NCBI RefSeq assembly: GCF_000012505.1
Contig: NC_007513.1
Location: forward strand, 1,922,001-1,986,000
Length of the DNA: 64,000 nucleotides
Direction of reading: 5' to 3'
From: Synechococcus sp. CC9902
GTDB taxonomy: Bacteria; Cyanobacteriota; Cyanobacteriia; PCC-6307; Cyanobiaceae
Both the position numbers and the translations under genes were made by a program. The notes under the pieces were generated by a model. It saw only the letters and a program-made list of their open reading frames with translations, ran no database searches and was not told the origin of the DNA. Shown here one piece after another: positions 37,529-47,610 of the stretch. Positions within the stretch are counted from its first letter, which is position 1, and every line of letters begins with the position of its first letter.

Positions 37529-38517
37529 AGCAGCGCCATGCGAACAGGAACCCCATTCCTGACTTGCTCTTCCACAAGGCATATGGTTGGGTCATCCAAC
37601 AACTGACTCGTCATCTCAACGCCCCGGTTTACAGGTCCTGGATGAAGAACGGGAACCTGTCGACCACACAATTGAAGGCGCGCATGGCTCAAGCCATAGT
37701 CACGGTGGTAGCGCTCGAGACTGGTCAACAACTGCTGTGTCATGCGCTCCTTCTGGAGTCGCAGTGTCATCACTGCATCTGCACCGGGCAAGGCTTGTTC
37801 AAGACGGCGTTCAACGGTGACCTTTCCGCGCTGAGCGACGGGATCGCACGACAGCCCTGGCGGTGGGGCATCAACAAACGCAGCAAACTCCTCTGGCAAC
37901 AAACTGGTTGGCCCACACAGCACCACATCCGCGCCACAACCAGTCAGTGCCCAAAGATTGGAGCGGGCCACGCGGGAATGCAGGATGTCTCCAACAATCA
38001 CGATTTTTTTACCGTCCAAAGCTTGTGGGGTTGGCTTCTGGGCATCGAAGTAACGGGCCAGGGTGAGCAGATCCAACAAACCCTGACTTGGATGGCTATG
38101 AAGACCATCTCCTCCATTCAGCACCACGGTGCGCTCCCCCAGCTGATCCAAATCAGCGGCAAGTTGCTGAGGAACGGATGTGGAGCGATGACGAACCACC
38201 AACACGTCAGCACCCATAGCGACGTAGGTGCGAGCGGTATCCAAAACGCTTTCTCCCTTACTCAGCGAACTACTTGAGGGAGAAAAACTCATGACATCGG
38301 CTGAGAGCCGCTTTGCCGCTAATTCGAAACTGCTTCGCGTGCGAGTACTGGGCTCAAAAAACAGCGTGGCCACTAGACGTCCCTGCAGCGCCGGCAACTT
38401 GCGTACACCCGTGACGGGAAGGGATCGAAACCGTTGAGCCAGCTCAAGGATCGAGGCAAAATCGTCCCGAGAGAATGAGGCCAGATCAAGGATGTGACGG
38501 TGATGCCAACCGCTCAT
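37468..38517 (-). CDS. pyrB: Aspartate carbamoyltransferase catalytic chain
   Basis: A 349-residue enzyme. It joins carbamoyl phosphate and aspartate in pyrimidine synthesis. [13 protein letters not shown] binds carbamoyl phosphate; HPSQGLLD and [11 protein letters not shown] are also diagnostic. It is longer than the 310-residue E. coli chain, with a Ser/Ala-rich tail that overlaps the NADH dehydrogenase gene. Its ATG overlaps the stop of the upstream glycosylase (ATGA), indicating coupled translation. Confidence 0.96.
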   Translation of the reverse strand: MSGWHHRHILDLASFSRDDFASILELAQRFRSLPVTGVRKLPALQGRLVATLFFEPSTRTRSSFELAAKRLSADVMSFSPSSSSLSKGESVLDTARTYVAMGADVLVVRHRSTSVPQQLAADLDQLGERTVVLNGGDGLHSHPSQGLLDLLTLARYFDAQKPTPQALDGKKIVIVGDILHSRVARSNLWALTGCGADVVLCGPTSLLPEEFAAFVDAPPPGLSCDPVAQRGKVTVERRLEQALPGADAVMTLRLQKERMTQQLLTSLERYHRDYGLSHARLQLCGRQVPVLHPGPVNRGVEMTSQLLDDPTICLVEEQVRNGVPVRMALLYLMAAAESAAESSLVSISS

Positions 38518-39182
38518 AACGTCCCCTCATCACACGGTGACCAAGCCTGATCAAGGGATGGCTGGCGATTCCCGATGGCACGACGACTAATGCTGCGACT
38601 CAGCTGTAAGTACCAACGCCAGGGGAGCTCCTGCCCCTGAGAGATTCCAATTCGCGTTGTGGTCACAAGCACTGGGCTAGCGAGGGATGCCGGTCTTGGT
38701 GCCAGCCAAACGTCATGTTCGCCCGTCACCGGACAACTGTCATCTCCCCGATCAAGACCAAAACGCCGAGCCAGCAGCCCTGGACCAGCGGCAACGCGCT
38801 CGAGCTCACCTGGCATCGCGATCGCCCGAAGCAAAACGCCGTTGGCCCAATCAGAGCGATCCGTCACCACATTGACGCAGTGATGAATGCCATAGCTCAC
38901 ATACACATAAAACCGCCCCGGCTCACCAAACAGTGTTTCGTTGCTTGGGGTACGGCGGCGGAAGCCATGGCAAGCAGGCTCTTCCTGCGAATACGCCTCC
39001 GTCTCCACAATCACACCCCACAACAACGTTCCATCCGTCTGCCGTTTCACCAACCTGCAGCCCACCAATTCAGGTCCCACCACTTCTGCTGCACGGGAGA
39101 AGAACGAAAACGGGAGAGCTTGCGTGATGTCGCTCTGGATAACGATGCCAATTTCAATTGATCCGCCTTTAAAACTAGACAT
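38514..39182 (-). CDS. DNA-3-methyladenine glycosylase (AAG/MPG family)
   Basis: A 222-residue DNA repair enzyme that removes alkylated purines. [20 protein letters not shown] holds the catalytic Glu; [21 protein letters not shown] and GVLLRAI are typical of the MPG fold. The first 20 residues are poorly conserved and the start is not certain. It is in a two-gene operon with pyrB, an unusual pairing with no evident functional logic. Confidence 0.92.
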   Translation of the reverse strand: MSSFKGGSIEIGIVIQSDITQALPFSFFSRAAEVVGPELVGCRLVKRQTDGTLLWGVIVETEAYSQEEPACHGFRRRTPSNETLFGEPGRFYVYVSYGIHHCVNVVTDRSDWANGVLLRAIAMPGELERVAAGPGLLARRFGLDRGDDSCPVTGEHDVWLAPRPASLASPVLVTTTRIGISQGQELPWRWYLQLSRSISRRAIGNRQPSLDQAWSPCDEGTL

Positions 39183-39292
39183 CTGTGCAAAGGGGAAGTC
39201 AGCACAAACGTTGAGTCAATGTTTTTTGAAGAACACAATGGCGTAGGGCCGACCAGCGATTCAGCCACGACGCCCCTTAACTCTCCGAGCGC

Positions 39293-40033
39293 ATGCCCGC
39301 CTCAACCGATCACACATCCAGAACACTTCAAGCCCGAAGGGACAGCACTTTTTTAGTGCTGGCGGGACTGTTCTTGGGAACACTAGGGATGCTCAACATC
39401 CTGGGACTCACCCGCTTCCTACAACTCGGGCACATCGGCACATGGCCAATCGTTGTAGCCATTGGTGCGCTCCCATACCCAATCACGTTTCTCTGCACAG
39501 ACCTGATCAGTGAGTTGTGGGGAGAAGAGAAAGCCAACCAGTTGGTGTGGGTGGGGTTACTGCTCAATGGCTGGGTTGTGCTCATTCTCTGGCTTGGAGG
39601 CTTACTCCCGGGCTTACCAGGGAGCGACGACAGCACCTTCCGCACCATCCAAGAACTCAGCTTTGGCGCGATTGGGGCCTCCATGGCGGCGTACCTCACG
39701 GCTCAATTCATTGATGTGCGCCTGTTCCATTTTTGGAAACAGCTCACCAACGGCAAAGCCCTTTGGCTCCGCAACAATGGCTCCACTTTGGTGAGTCAAC
39801 TCGTCGATACAACTGCCGTGGTGTTAATCAGCCACTACGGAGCCCATGTTCTACCCATCGATACGGAGAGTCCACTCATTCCACAACTTGGCAGCTTCAT
39901 CGTGGGCGGATATTTGTTCAAAGTATTAGCTGCCCTTGCCGACACGTTGCCCTTCATCTGGCTCACGGGATGGCTGAGAAAATGGCTTGAAATGAGCGAC
40001 ACCACAATGAGTACAAGCCAATCAAGCTCGTAA
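39293..40033 (+). CDS. Queuosine precursor transporter (VUT/YhhQ family)
   Basis: A 246-residue membrane protein with about six hydrophobic segments. Family features are PIVVAIGALPYPITFLCTDLISE near residue 60 and LVSQLVDTTAVVLI near 165. YhhQ proteins import the deazaguanine precursors of the tRNA base queuosine. No queuosine gene lies in this window. It is divergent from the glycosylase gene, with a 110-base gap in which I see no defined site. Confidence 0.88.
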   Translation: MPASTDHTSRTLQARRDSTFLVLAGLFLGTLGMLNILGLTRFLQLGHIGTWPIVVAIGALPYPITFLCTDLISELWGEEKANQLVWVGLLLNGWVVLILWLGGLLPGLPGSDDSTFRTIQELSFGAIGASMAAYLTAQFIDVRLFHFWKQLTNGKALWLRNNGSTLVSQLVDTTAVVLISHYGAHVLPIDTESPLIPQLGSFIVGGYLFKVLAALADTLPFIWLTGWLRKWLEMSDTTMSTSQSSS

Positions 40034-40073
40034 GCTTTAAACGATCGCTAGATGCCATATCAGGCCAGAACTT

Positions 40074-41267
40074 ATGCGACCATTCGGCATCCAGAAACTT
40101 TACCTCAAAGACGAACCTACGAACATAGTTCAAGCTGCTTCTGCACGATTAAGAAACAGACAAACAATCACACCAAATAGTTGCGATATCATCACAATTA
40201 CAGGTAACGAAGAATGCTATATCGCCCAGTTTATTCACCACTATCTTTACTTGGGATTCAGCAATATATTTATCGGGATCAATAATTGCCAGGACAAAAC
40301 TCCAGCCATTCTCAAGAAAATTGCCAAGATATATCCGAAAATTTTTATCTTCAACACCGATCAACCGCAACGCCTCCATCGGCAAAGCGGCTCCTATGCG
40401 GCACTGATCGATGAGGCATCTCATCGCACTAAGTCGAGCCATTGCCTCGTGGTCGATATCGACGAATACTGGTTCTCCAACAAGCCGAACCGATCGATTG
40501 CGAGCTACCTCAGACAATTCGATCGATTTGATTTGATGTTTACCAATTGGCTTTGCACCTATGGGCAAAGCTATCAGACATGTTTTACAGACCTAACAAA
40601 GGCCAAGATTGAACTAAAAAAATCACAGGGGAAAAGTATTTTCAACTACTCAGTACCACTACGCAAACTTCGAGCACATGTGCCCGATGTGGAATCTCCA
40701 GAGAGAGCCGTTTTTGTTGGCAACAATGGCAAAAAAATTAATTGGATGAATGAAGCCAACAAACTGCATGTAAATCCATCCCTGCCTCAACACCTAAGAA
40801 CAGTGAATAAATTGCACCAACATCTCGAGGAATCACAAAACTCGGCATGGATTCTGCATCAGATTGTTCGCAGCGAGCTGGAATATTCATTAAGACTCTT
40901 TGAACCTAGGGTTGCCAAGCATCCAGAACCATTTAAAACCAATCGCCACGGCTGGATCATGCCGAAAGAGAGTCGACAAGAGCGACAATTTTTCAAATTA
41001 ATCCTTTCAAAAAAATCTTTCAACAAACGCTACATAAAAACCTATGAGAAATTCCTTCGTCAATGTCAAATCAAGAATATTGTCGAAAAAAGCTTTAACC
41101 GCATCACCGAGAGACAAGTCTTTTGTAAAATTAACCAGCTAAATCATCAAAAAATTGAAGCTTATCAGTCTATTTGGAGAGAAATATTTCAAGGAACCCG
41201 CTTTCTCCCCTATCTAGAGCTGCGCCTAAAAACAAAAAAGCGACTCCGAATCAACGATTGTTCTTGA
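40074..41267 (+). CDS. Glycosyltransferase family 2-like protein
   Basis: A 397-residue protein. ITGNEECYIAQFIHHYLYLG near residue 42 is the opening of the GT2_4/GT92-like group, where a glutamate-rich NEE precedes a helix, and VVDIDEYWF near 126 supplies the DxD metal site. The C-terminal 150 residues are basic and unassigned. The acceptor is unknown. The DNA is strongly AT-rich (20 G+C in the 60 bases from 41041, against 39 in the 60 from 45001), which suggests transfer. No mobility gene is nearby. Confidence 0.75.
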   Translation: MRPFGIQKLYLKDEPTNIVQAASARLRNRQTITPNSCDIITITGNEECYIAQFIHHYLYLGFSNIFIGINNCQDKTPAILKKIAKIYPKIFIFNTDQPQRLHRQSGSYAALIDEASHRTKSSHCLVVDIDEYWFSNKPNRSIASYLRQFDRFDLMFTNWLCTYGQSYQTCFTDLTKAKIELKKSQGKSIFNYSVPLRKLRAHVPDVESPERAVFVGNNGKKINWMNEANKLHVNPSLPQHLRTVNKLHQHLEESQNSAWILHQIVRSELEYSLRLFEPRVAKHPEPFKTNRHGWIMPKESRQERQFFKLILSKKSFNKRYIKTYEKFLRQCQIKNIVEKSFNRITERQVFCKINQLNHQKIEAYQSIWREIFQGTRFLPYLELRLKTKKRLRINDCS

Positions 41268-41332
41268 GTTCCTAAAAGTCGGCCCACAAAGCCTGGAACA
41301 GCCCCAAAATGGTTGGAGATGGGTGCACATTG

Positions 41333-41476
41333 ATGGAAGCTGCTTTAGCTGGGTTCAATCTCGGAACAGTGCTCTTGGCCAGCATTGTGCTGTTTCCCTT
41401 GGCCTGCTTGTTCTTTGGCACCCGGGGCGGTTACTACAACACCGATAAGTACGACGGCAACGGCACGGCCCACTAG
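41333..41476 (+). CDS. 47-residue conserved-looking membrane protein
   Basis: The frame reads MEAALAGFNLGTVLLASIVL, then FPLACLFFGTRGGYYNTDKY and a short DGNGTAH end. One membrane span is followed by a polar tail with a GTRGGYY motif. The form resembles small photosynthetic or NDH subunits, but it does not match any Psb, Psa, Pet or Ndh small subunit I can recall. An in-frame ATG at 41309 is an alternative start. Clean codon use and the N-out/C-in topology support a real gene. Confidence 0.65.
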   Translation: MEAALAGFNLGTVLLASIVLFPLACLFFGTRGGYYNTDKYDGNGTAH

Positions 41477-41529
41477 TTGTATTTCAGGGCCTAATAACCC
41501 GATCGATCAACACGCCACCATCCCTTGAG

Positions 41530-42318
41530 ATGCCTGCTTCGCTTCCCAACCCTGCTGACAGCACGGACAACATCCGCTTAGCACTGCGAAGTTGGCCTGA
41601 AGTGGAAACGTATCTCCAAACCTGCAAAGGCGTGATTATTCCTCTGGGATCCACGGAGCAACACGGTCCAACGGGCGCCATCGGAACTGATGCGTTAACT
41701 GCGGAAGCCATCGCCCTCGAAGTCGGCCGGCGAACCGGTGTTCTTGTCACGCCGGCCCAAGCTTTTGGCATGGCTGAGCATCATCTGGGATTTGCCGGAA
41801 CGATGAGCTTGCAACCCGCCACGCTGCTGGCGGTCATGCAAGACCTCGTCTTGTCGCTAGCGCGCCATGGCTTTGAACGGGTGTTCGTGATCAATGGCCA
41901 CGGTGGAAACATTGCTACCACCAAAGCTGCCTTTGCCCAGGCCCACGGCACAGCAGCAAGTCGCGGCCTGCCTGCATCGCCACACCTGCGCTGTCGTCTC
42001 TCAAATTGGTTTATGGCAGGCCCAGTGATGCGGCAAGCCCGTGATCTTTATGGCGACAAAGAAGGTCATCACGCCACACCAAGTGAAATCGCCGTCACGC
42101 TTCAGGTTGAACCAAGCTTGCAAAGCAAACAGCGCCCCTTGGAGGATCCAGCACCGGCTGGACCCATCCATGGTCCTGATGACTTTCGTCGCCGCCATCC
42201 AGACGGCCGTATGGGATCCCATCCATCGCTGGCAACAGCAGACCATGGAGCGGCCATCATCGAGACAGCTGCCACCGCGTTGAGCGAAGATCTTCGTAGT
42301 TTTTTGAGCGACCCATGA
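41530..42318 (+). CDS. Creatininase family protein
   Basis: A 262-residue metal-dependent amidohydrolase-fold protein. [11 protein letters not shown], the GFAGTMSL region and VINGHGGN are the family's metal-binding motifs. Relatives hydrolyse creatinine or formamidopyrimidines (ArfB-like steps of riboflavin and deazaflavin synthesis); mycofactocin MftE is also in the family. The substrate here cannot be named. It overlaps gatC by four bases (ATGA). Confidence 0.87.
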   Translation: MPASLPNPADSTDNIRLALRSWPEVETYLQTCKGVIIPLGSTEQHGPTGAIGTDALTAEAIALEVGRRTGVLVTPAQAFGMAEHHLGFAGTMSLQPATLLAVMQDLVLSLARHGFERVFVINGHGGNIATTKAAFAQAHGTAASRGLPASPHLRCRLSNWFMAGPVMRQARDLYGDKEGHHATPSEIAVTLQVEPSLQSKQRPLEDPAPAGPIHGPDDFRRRHPDGRMGSHPSLATADHGAAIIETAATALSEDLRSFLSDP

Positions 42319-42608
42319 GCCATATCTCCGCCGATGACGTCCGCAAGGTCGCCAAATTGGCCCGCCTCAATCTTCCCGACGACAAAATCGCCACCTACAC
42401 GGGGCAACTGGAATCAATCCTGGGCTACGTGAGTCAACTGGAGCAGGTCGATACAACCGGCGTACCAGAAACCACTCGGGCCGTGGAAGTCACCAACGTG
42501 ACGCGTCAAGACGGCGTGGATCCGACGCCTGTGCGCGAAGAAATTCTAAATCAAGCTCCACAAAGGGAAGGAGACTTTTTCCGAGTACCTAAAATTTTGG
42601 CTGATTAA
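42315..42608 (+). CDS. gatC: Asp/Glu-tRNA amidotransferase subunit C
   Basis: A 97-residue small subunit of GatCAB, which converts Glu-tRNA(Gln) to Gln-tRNA(Gln). [18 protein letters not shown] and the downstream LDQVDT-like [12 protein letters not shown] are standard. GatC stabilises GatA; gatA and gatB are not in the window, as is common in cyanobacteria where the three are scattered. It is convergent with crtR, with nine bases between. Confidence 0.95.
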   Translation: MSHISADDVRKVAKLARLNLPDDKIATYTGQLESILGYVSQLEQVDTTGVPETTRAVEVTNVTRQDGVDPTPVREEILNQAPQREGDFFRVPKILAD

Positions 42609-42617
42609 ACCAATTTC

Positions 42618-43649
42618 TCAAAACGATTTCCAGCGTTTTGGTTCGGTTTTAATCGCCAGGGAATCAACAAATGAAAGCCAGCCACGCTGCATACGTCGAT
42701 CTGGCAACACTTTTGCAACACGACGCATCTTTCCACGACGTCGTTTGTGACTTCTCACACCAACCAAAATGTCGTAGAGAAAATTGTATCCATCCCGTTG
42801 GGTTTCAAAAATACCTAAGCGTTGCGGAGAACCTTTTGAATCAAGTAGTGGCTTCGTTGCTTCATAGGCTGGCTTATATTCAAACCACGGAATAGAAGGC
42901 CAAAGATGATGAACTAAGTGATAATTTTGGCCCATAATCAACCAATTCATCAGTTGACCGGGATAAATCCTCGCATTGGTCCAGCGGTTTCTAGATGTGA
43001 AGGGTCGGTGGGGCAAATAGTCGAAGAAAAGCCCAAGAGTGACGCCCACCATTAGGGCCGGAGCGAACCAGCAATTAAAAACAAATGGAAGGAAATCGAA
43101 GCGAATCGCAGCCAGAACAATCACCAAAAAGATGCTGCGTTCAAAACCCCACTGCATTAACTCCCAGCGCTTCCAAAGGCGACGCTGAAAGAAAAACCAT
43201 TCGTGATAGAAAAAACGAGGAGCAATGAGCCAAAGAGGTCCGAACGTACTAACGATGTGATCTGGGTCGTTATGGGGATCATTCACATGGGAATGATGCT
43301 CAAGATGGACGCGCGTAAAAACAGGAAAACTAAAACCCAATAACAACGCAGAACCGTGGCCCATGAGTTGGTTGATCCAACGATTCGGATGGGCTGCGTT
43401 GTGGCAGGCATCGTGGATGACCGTGCCTTCAAGGTGCAGCGCTAAGAAGCCTGTACACAACAACAGGGGCAAGGGCCACCCCCCTTGAAACCAGCCCCAA
43501 ATGGTGAGTGCGGCAAGGGCATATCCACCGAAAAACAACCCCACCGTGGGGTTCCAAGCCGATGGCGGATCAACAAATTCGCGAGGAACAGAGCGATACC
43601 CAGCTCCGGCCAGACGTGTCTCCTGTTTTTGAGCAGGGGTCTGGGTCAT
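42618..43649 (-). CDS. crtR: Beta-carotene hydroxylase (CrtR type)
   Basis: A 343-residue di-iron membrane hydroxylase that adds the 3-hydroxyl groups of zeaxanthin. The His boxes are HDACHNAAH, HLEHHSH and HLVHHLWP, as in the fatty-acid-desaturase-like CrtR family. Several hydrophobic segments surround them. ATG 43649 is chosen: the open frame extends to 43742, but that stretch is the tRNA-Leu gene. Zeaxanthin is a main carotenoid of marine Synechococcus, which fits. Confidence 0.93.
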   Translation of the reverse strand: MTQTPAQKQETRLAGAGYRSVPREFVDPPSAWNPTVGLFFGGYALAALTIWGWFQGGWPLPLLLCTGFLALHLEGTVIHDACHNAAHPNRWINQLMGHGSALLLGFSFPVFTRVHLEHHSHVNDPHNDPDHIVSTFGPLWLIAPRFFYHEWFFFQRRLWKRWELMQWGFERSIFLVIVLAAIRFDFLPFVFNCWFAPALMVGVTLGLFFDYLPHRPFTSRNRWTNARIYPGQLMNWLIMGQNYHLVHHLWPSIPWFEYKPAYEATKPLLDSKGSPQRLGIFETQRDGYNFLYDILVGVRSHKRRRGKMRRVAKVLPDRRMQRGWLSFVDSLAIKTEPKRWKSF

Positions 43650-43703
43650 CCGGTGGTCAGGCAACGCATGAAAACTTTCCTCCAACACAACGTAGGTAAG
43701 AAA

Positions 43704-43785
43704 TGCCCACCGCGAGACTTGAACTCGCACAACCGAAGTCACTGGTACCTAAAACCAGCGCGTCTACCAATTCCGCCAGGTGGGC
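43704..43785 (-). tRNA. tRNA-Leu(UAG)
   Basis: An 82-base class II tRNA on the minus strand. Acceptor GCCCACC pairs with GGTGGGC, discriminator A. The anticodon stem is CTGGT/ACCAG with loop TTTAGGT (anticodon TAG); a long variable arm TGACTTCGGTTG and T loop TTCAAGT follow. It reads CUN leucine codons. CCA is not encoded. Confidence 0.97.
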
Positions 43786-43843
43786 AATGCACACACTTTA
43801 AGGAGCGCCGCAGAATGGGGGAAGCGATTCGCAGCGTCGAACC

Positions 43844-44386
43844 ATGCTCGCAACCCTCAGTGGAGACATTTGCCTGCTGTTCGGCCTCGCCTTACTTCTC
43901 CTCCCACTGCTCGCTGTAGAGCTAAGCCGTCCACGAGACGGGGTCTGGGGAGCGGTTGTGCTGATCCTCGGCCTTGTGCTGGTCACCAGCAGCGACCGGA
44001 TGCGAGGAGCTCCGATGCTTGCCGTGCTTTGCGGCAGCCTCTTGATCAGCCGCCTCAGTGCCGAAGTGGGGCAATCCCGGTGGCGAGCGTTAAGTGATGA
44101 GGAGCAAAAAAAACTTGGATCACCAGATCACTGGCTCAACAACCTGCAGCAACTTGGCTCCGCTGTGGCAAGCCTGGGGGAAGGCCTGACCGGGATCGTC
44201 AAACAACTGAAACCGGCCGGAAAATCAGGAGTCACCTCAAAAAAATGGGTTCGACCCGAGCTGGAACCCTCCAACGCTGCTGAAGCTGAACCTGGGCCCA
44301 GCTCCTCCTCTGAGGCCCCAGCCGAAGAAACACCTGAAACCACACCGGCCACAAGCGCACCAGAGAGTGAAGGCGAAGCCCGATAA
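43844..44386 (+). CDS. Ycf66-like membrane protein
   Basis: A 180-residue protein. Three hydrophobic segments fill residues 5-75 (LLFGLALLLLPLLAVELSRP and VWGAVVLILGLVLV), an arrangement like Ycf66 of cyanobacteria and some plastids. The C-terminal half is a soluble linker ending in a Pro/Ser/Glu-rich disordered tail. Its function is unknown. It lies 24 bases before ileS, the same neighbour seen in related picocyanobacteria as I recall, so shared transcription is likely. Confidence 0.65.
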   Translation: MLATLSGDICLLFGLALLLLPLLAVELSRPRDGVWGAVVLILGLVLVTSSDRMRGAPMLAVLCGSLLISRLSAEVGQSRWRALSDEEQKKLGSPDHWLNNLQQLGSAVASLGEGLTGIVKQLKPAGKSGVTSKKWVRPELEPSNAAEAEPGPSSSSEAPAEETPETTPATSAPESEGEAR

Positions 44387-44410
44387 TTCTTTAATCAGAC
44401 CAGAGAGCCT

Positions 44411-47332
44411 GTGAATAAAGAAACACGCGGTGCCGCTGAGGAACGTCCCTCTTACAAAAACACCCTCAACTTGCTGCAAACCAGTTTTGGGATGCGTGCC
44501 AATGCCGTCACCCGGGAGCCTGAACTTCAGAGCTTTTGGGCGGAACACGGGATTGATTTCAAGCTTGGCGTAACCAACAAAGGGCCGACCTTCACCCTCC
44601 ACGACGGGCCTCCCTATGCCAATGGCGCCTTACACATGGGCCACGCTCTTAACAAGGTGCTCAAAGACATCGTCAACAAGCACCAAATTTTGAAGGGGCG
44701 CCGGGTTCGGTTTGTCCCAGGTTGGGACTGCCATGGCCTACCCATCGAACTGAAAGTGCTGCAGTCGATGGATCAGGAGCAACGACAGGCGCTGACTCCA
44801 ATCAAGCTGCGCAAAAAGGCTGCTGCTTACGCCCGAAAGCAAGTGGAGGGGCAAATGAAAGGCTTCCAGCGCTGGGGGATCTGGGCCGACTGGGATCAGC
44901 CGTACCTCAGCCTGCAAAAGGACTACGAAGCCGCTCAGATCCGGGTCTTCGGCGACATGGTTTTGAAGGGACATATTTATCGCGGCTTGAAACCTGTGCA
45001 TTGGAGCCCCAGCTCCCGCACAGCCCTCGCCGAAGCGGAACTGGAATATCCCGATGGCCACACCAGTCCAAGCGTTTACGCCACATTCCCCGCCGTCGAA
45101 CTTCCAGCGGTCCTGCGCGACGCTTTGCAAACAGACGGCATCGTTCTCCCCAGCCAAGCCGAGGAACTTGGCAAAACCCTTCACGTTGCGATCTGGACCA
45201 CAACCCCTTGGACCCTCCCCGCCAATCTGGCGGTGTCCGTCAACGAGCGACTCGACTACGCCCTCGCCGATGACGGCAGCGGTCGTCTGCTCCTCGTCGC
45301 AGCAGAACTGATTGAGTCCCTGAGTGGAACCCTCGCCCTCCCTTTAAAGCGAAAAGCCACGGTCAAAGGTGCGTTGTTGGCTGGCCTGATCTATCGCCAT
45401 CCCCTCCTGGACCGGACAAGCCCCATCGTGATTGGCGGCGAATACATCACCACCGAATCAGGGACTGGCCTCGTGCACACCGCACCGGGCCATGGCGTGG
45501 ATGACTTCCATACCGGCCAGAAAAATGGCTTGCCGGTGCTTTGTCCTGTCGACGAGGCGGGCACCCTCACCGAGGAAGCCGGGCCGTTTGCCGGCCTCAA
45601 CGTGCTGAAGGATGCCAACCCAGCCATCATCGAGGCCCTTCAGCAGGCTGACGCTCTGCTGAAACATGAGCCCTACGGCCATCGCTACCCCTACGACTGG
45701 CGCACCAAAAAACCAACGATCTTCCGCGCTACCGAGCAGTGGTTCGCCTCCATTGATGGATTCCGTGACGATGCACTCGACGCCATCGACAAGGTGAATT
45801 GGACGCCTGCATCAGGTCGAAACCGGATCGAATCGATGGTGAAAGAGCGCGGAGACTGGTGCATCTCCCGCCAGCGCACCTGGGGCGTTCCGATTCCGGT
45901 TTTCTACAACCGCACCAATGGGGAGGTATTGCTCAACGCCGACACCTTGGCTCATATCCAGGGCCTCATTGCTGACCATGGCGCAGATGTTTGGTGGGAA
46001 AAAGATGAATCGGAGCTCCTACCAGCGGCCTACGCAAGCGAAGCCGACCAATGGCGGAAAGGCACGGACACGATGGATGTGTGGTTCGACTCAGGCTCCA
46101 GTTGGGCCGCTGTTGCAAGCCAACGCGACAACCTCAGTTACCCAGCAGATCTTTACTTAGAGGGTTCCGACCAGCACCGTGGCTGGTTCCAGAGCTCTCT
46201 TCTCACCTCTGTGGCCGTTAATGGCCATGCTCCCTATCAACGCGTTCTCACCCATGGCTTCGCCCTGGATGAGAAAGGTCGCAAAATGAGCAAATCATTG
46301 GGCAATGTGGTGGACCCAATGGTGATCATTGCTGGGGGTAAAAATCAAAAACAAGACCCTCCCTACGGCGCAGATGTTTTGCGTCTTTGGGTGAGTTCAG
46401 TGGATTATTCAGCCGACGTTCCGATCGGAGCAGGAATCCTGCGACAGCTGGCTGACGTGTACCGAAAAGTCCGCAATACCAGCCGCTATCTACTCGGCAA
46501 TCTGCATGATTTCAATCCAAGCCGTGACGGGATTCCAGTCCATGAGCTACCCCTACTCGATCGATGGATGCTTCAACGCTCAGCGGAAGTTATGGACGAC
46601 ATCAATGCAGCATTTGAGAATTTTGAATTTTATCGCTTCTTTCAACTGCTCCAGAACTATTGCGTTTCCGACTTATCAAACTTTTATCTAGATATCGCCA
46701 AGGATCGTCTTTATGTAAGCGCGCCTGATGATCGGCGCCGGCGAAGCTGTCAAACAGTCATGGCCTTAATTATTGAACGCCTGGCTGGCCTAATCGCTCC
46801 CGTCCTCTGCCACATGGCAGAAGACATTTGGCAAAACCTTCCCTATCCAGTAGCCCATACGTCGGTGTTCCAAAACGGCTGGCCCAGTGTTCCTGCCGAT
46901 TGGCGAGACCCCGCACTGACAGCTCCAGTGCAGCAACTTCGCCAGCTCCGAACAGCGGTAAACAAGGTGCTGGAGGACTGCCGAAACCAACAAGAACTCG
47001 GCGCTTCTCTGGAAGCAGCCGTTCGTTTAGAAGCCCACAGCCCTGAACTCCAAACCGCTCTGCAATGGCTCGATGAGCACGGCGACGCTGAAGTTGATGG
47101 CCTACGCGATTGGCTGCTGGTCTCTCAACTCCAAATTGGCGGTGAGCCATGGGCAGAACTCTTGGCCAGTCAAGACAATGAACAAGCTTTGATTGAAGTG
47201 GCCCATGCCCGCGGCAGCAAGTGCAGTCGCTGCTGGCACTACGAAGCCGACGTTGGTCAGCACACCGACCATCCCGACCTATGCGGACGTTGCATTGAAG
47301 TGCTGAAGAGAGGCGATTACCAACTGGCTTGA
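44411..47332 (+). CDS. ileS: Isoleucyl-tRNA synthetase
   Basis: A 973-residue class I synthetase. [15 protein letters not shown] carries the HIGH-type motif (HMGH) and [11 protein letters not shown] the KMSKS loop. The editing domain (CP1) includes [12 protein letters not shown], and the C-terminal zinc finger is [12 protein letters not shown] with LCGRC. The start is GTG 44411. It is the bacterial-type enzyme with a C-terminal Zn site. Its stop overlaps the convergent small gene by 16 bases. Confidence 0.98.
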   Translation: MNKETRGAAEERPSYKNTLNLLQTSFGMRANAVTREPELQSFWAEHGIDFKLGVTNKGPTFTLHDGPPYANGALHMGHALNKVLKDIVNKHQILKGRRVRFVPGWDCHGLPIELKVLQSMDQEQRQALTPIKLRKKAAAYARKQVEGQMKGFQRWGIWADWDQPYLSLQKDYEAAQIRVFGDMVLKGHIYRGLKPVHWSPSSRTALAEAELEYPDGHTSPSVYATFPAVELPAVLRDALQTDGIVLPSQAEELGKTLHVAIWTTTPWTLPANLAVSVNERLDYALADDGSGRLLLVAAELIESLSGTLALPLKRKATVKGALLAGLIYRHPLLDRTSPIVIGGEYITTESGTGLVHTAPGHGVDDFHTGQKNGLPVLCPVDEAGTLTEEAGPFAGLNVLKDANPAIIEALQQADALLKHEPYGHRYPYDWRTKKPTIFRATEQWFASIDGFRDDALDAIDKVNWTPASGRNRIESMVKERGDWCISRQRTWGVPIPVFYNRTNGEVLLNADTLAHIQGLIADHGADVWWEKDESELLPAAYASEADQWRKGTDTMDVWFDSGSSWAAVASQRDNLSYPADLYLEGSDQHRGWFQSSLLTSVAVNGHAPYQRVLTHGFALDEKGRKMSKSLGNVVDPMVIIAGGKNQKQDPPYGADVLRLWVSSVDYSADVPIGAGILRQLADVYRKVRNTSRYLLGNLHDFNPSRDGIPVHELPLLDRWMLQRSAEVMDDINAAFENFEFYRFFQLLQNYCVSDLSNFYLDIAKDRLYVSAPDDRRRRSCQTVMALIIERLAGLIAPVLCHMAEDIWQNLPYPVAHTSVFQNGWPSVPADWRDPALTAPVQQLRQLRTAVNKVLEDCRNQQELGASLEAAVRLEAHSPELQTALQWLDEHGDAEVDGLRDWLLVSQLQIGGEPWAELLASQDNEQALIEVAHARGSKCSRCWHYEADVGQHTDHPDLCGRCIEVLKRGDYQLA

Positions 47333-47610
47333 GTTAGCAACTCAGCCGGAGGCATCGGTCCTGCCAAGACACGCTCATCGCCAGGCATGATCGGCCCCAT
47401 CAACAGCTCAGCACGATCAAGCACGGCGCCATCCGGAAGCACCGAAGCATCCGGATCGAATCGTGTGGGATGGGTTGTGCTGCTACTAAAACCACGAAAA
47501 ATCAGCAATTCAAAGGGCTCCGCTCCCACGACACCCATCAGGCGCAACACCCGATCCCCATGGCTCCGACTGCGCTCTTCAAGCTGAGAAACCAGTTCGA
47601 CATCGGTCAT
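47317..47610 (-). CDS. Conserved small cyanobacterial protein
   Basis: A 97-residue soluble protein starting [40 protein letters not shown] and [14 protein letters not shown] are strongly patterned, and I recall similar proteins in cyanobacteria and plastid-bearing organisms, without a known function. The start is set by the TGATG overlap with the upstream DUF3177 gene; an open extension to 47661 inside that gene is rejected. Confidence 0.75.
   Translation of the reverse strand: MTDVELVSQLEERSRSHGDRVLRLMGVVGAEPFELLIFRGFSSSTTHPTRFDPDASVLPDGAVLDRAELLMGPIMPGDERVLAGPMPPAELLTQASW

Noticed and set aside
41333-41476. Naming the 47-residue protein as a known PSII, PSI, b6f or NDH-1 subunit
   Set aside because: The sequence does not match the small subunits I can recall, so no symbol is given.
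43650-43742. N-terminal extension of the carotenoid hydroxylase
   Set aside because: The extra codons come from the tRNA-Leu gene and its flank; the protein family begins near ATG 43649.
43704-43785. tRNA-Leu as island boundary
   Set aside because: Both flanks are ordinary core genes (crtR, ycf66-ileS).
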